Assembly (NCBI GenBank): GCA_031262635.1
Contig: JAISHN010000067.1
Coordinates: forward strand, 1 to 6,717
Origin: Holosporaceae bacterium
GTDB lineage: Bacteria > Pseudomonadota > Alphaproteobacteria > UBA3830
DNA length: 6,717 nt
Direction: 5' to 3'
The notes under the pieces were generated by a model. That model made no database searches. It had not been told where the DNA came from and saw only the letters and a program-made list of their open reading frames with translations. Position 1 is the stretch's first letter, and each line of letters opens with the position of its first letter. The position numbers and the translations under genes are program-made. This document shows positions 5,550 to 6,717 of this stretch, in pieces.

Positions 5550-5584
5550 TATTTTTCCTTCTTAAAAGTCAATTAAACGAACGC

Positions 5585-5612
5585 ATTTTAGTATATCCGC
5601 TTCAAATGTCAA
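5585..5612 (-). promoter_or_regulatory. Sigma70-type promoter of rpsD
   Basis: On the reverse strand a consensus -35 TTGACA (5612-5607) is followed after 16 bases by TAAAAT (5590-5585), five of six matches to the -10 consensus. Transcription would start near 5578, leaving a leader of about 30 bases with the ribosome site AAGAAGG before the ATG at 5549. It lies in the 93-base gap after the glutamine synthetase gene. Confidence 0.75.
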
Positions 5613-5642
5613 CTAACGCTTCGCGATGGAATATTTTGCATA

Positions 5643-6717
5643 CTAAACGATCAGCAGTTCGCTATAATCCGCAAAAGGGTAAATATCGCGATCTATTAGA
5701 CTTTCCGCTAAGTCGTTCTGTTTTCTTATTTCCTCCGTTATTGGAATCGTTTCGTTAACGAAAATCTCGGCTTTTTCTCTAAGCGATTTTGTTGAAGCGA
5801 TTTTTTCGTCGCATTCGTTTAGCTTATCGACAAGATCTGTTATTTCCGCTCTTATTTCGTTTAACTTTGAAATCGATTTACTCCAGGATTTTTTCGAATC
5901 CGCGTCGGATAGACAGCTCGCCGCGGCGCCCTCTAGAGCGATCTGTTTAGCGATAGCCGGAAGGACTCCTCCGAACGTCATTTTTTTCAAAACGGTCGCT
6001 TCGGCGCTTATCGTGTCGCATAGAGCCTTTAGCCTTATTTTTTCGTAAGCTTCCAACTCTTCTTTTGTAAAAATATTCATAGAGGAAAGCGCTTCGACGT
6101 TTTTTGGAGAAATTGAATAGCCGATTCCTTCCACTATATTTTTCGGAATCGCTAGTTCTCTTCTTTCAGCCTCTTCGCGCCATTCCTTCGAATACGCGTC
6201 TCCTTCGAATCGGATTTTTGCTCCTTCTTCATAAGAATCCGCTATAGCTTTTAGCGCGGATTCGCGATCGTTCAGGCCGTTTTTCCTATTGGACTCTATT
6301 TTTTCTATAATTCCGTCTATTCCCAACGCCCAAACGGCGGTCAACATAGCGACCGGTCTAGCGACGGCTTGAGAAGATCCAGGCGCTCGGAATTCGAACT
6401 TATTTCCAGTAAACGCCAAAGGAGACGTTCTATTTCTATCGCTGCCGTGAGCCGACAAGTTCGGAAGCTTTTTTAAACCAAAATTCAAACGCTTTTTTTC
6501 ATAAGAATCTTCCGCGCTTTTGTTTGAAATCGCTTTAAATAGCGAATCAAGAGCTTTTCCTAGGTATACGCTCATAATGTTTGGAGGAGCTTCGTGTCCG
6601 CCGATTCTAAGCGCGTTTCCAGGCGTGGAAATTACCGAAGTCAATAAGCTGTGATACTCCGCCGCGCCCGCCGTTAGAGCCGCGATAAAGCTAAGCGGAA
6701 TCAAATTTTCCTCCAAC
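5643..6717 (-). CDS. glnN: Glutamine synthetase type III, C-terminal half (5' end outside window)
   Basis: About 358 residues of an open frame enter from the right edge. The product makes glutamine from glutamate, ammonia and ATP in the cytoplasm. Type III enzymes (GlnN) are large, about 700 residues, and form dodecamers. The type III signature is seen in NALRIGGHEAPPNIMSVYLG (residues 34-53 of the visible part) and in DRNRTSPLAFTGNKFEFRAP (93-112), which belong to the catalytic region. The remainder is the long helical C-terminal extension of this type, with a coiled-coil-like part (about residues 285-345), ending DIYPFADYSELLIV, similar to the family's WPFPTY.DLL end. The TTG codon at the edge (6714-6716) is internal, not a start. 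The same strand carries rpsD downstream, but that gene has its own promoter. I see no intrinsic terminator in the gap. Confidence 0.93.
   Translation of the reverse strand, partial: LEENLIPLSFIAALTAGAAEYHSLLTSVISTPGNALRIGGHEAPPNIMSVYLGKALDSLFKAISNKSAEDSYEKKRLNFGLKKLPNLSAHGSDRNRTSPLAFTGNKFEFRAPGSSQAVARPVAMLTAVWALGIDGIIEKIESNRKNGLNDRESALKAIADSYEEGAKIRFEGDAYSKEWREEAERRELAIPKNIVEGIGYSISPKNVEALSSMNIFTKEELEAYEKIRLKALCDTISAEATVLKKMTFGGVLPAIAKQIALEGAAASCLSDADSKKSWSKSISKLNEIRAEITDLVDKLNECDEKIASTKSLREKAEIFVNETIPITEEIRKQNDLAESLIDRDIYPFADYSELLIV

Overview
The window looks like part of the chromosome of a host-associated alphaproteobacterium, possibly of the Rickettsiales or Holosporales kind. This is an inference from four things: an alphaproteobacterial-type ribosomal protein S4 of 204 residues without an N-terminal zinc-binding Cys cluster; AT-rich spacers; a high density of degenerate palindromic intergenic repeats; and a decayed ankyrin-like fragment. 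No sequence search was run, so the lineage is tentative.

Left part (1-1184): a reverse-strand frame runs off the left edge. It encodes a probable membrane-anchored or exported protein, and its N-terminal half reads through a palindromic repeat. It is followed by an AT-rich spacer and a cluster of repeats. The main one is a perfect 36-bp inverted repeat (664-699 and 856-891) enclosing further copies of the same small palindrome. Two more degenerate palindromic repeats lie at about 921-963 and 993-1054.

Centre-left (1185-2630): two unrecognised genes lie in tandem on the reverse strand. Both encode proteins with signal peptides, and a strong intrinsic terminator separates them. By eye they share a colinear set of short motifs, which suggests a diverged paralogous pair of exported proteins. 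This is the most novel-looking content of the window.

Centre (2630-3537): an AT-rich upstream region, two GGATCC-containing palindromic repeats (2745-2834 and 2878-2964), and a gene-poor stretch. The stretch holds a 5'-truncated fragment (3189-3377) that reads like the C-terminal end of an ankyrin-repeat protein.

Right part (3538-6717): a forward-strand lipoprotein resembles the alphaproteobacterial LpoA-like penicillin-binding-protein activators. It is convergent with a reverse-strand block consisting of the 3' half of a type III glutamine synthetase gene, rpsD with a clear sigma70-type promoter and intrinsic terminator, and tRNA-Thr(CGT), which begins directly after the terminator T-run. 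The identifiable genes are housekeeping genes (translation, nitrogen assimilation, envelope growth). The unusual material is the repeats, the ankyrin remnant and the exported protein pair.
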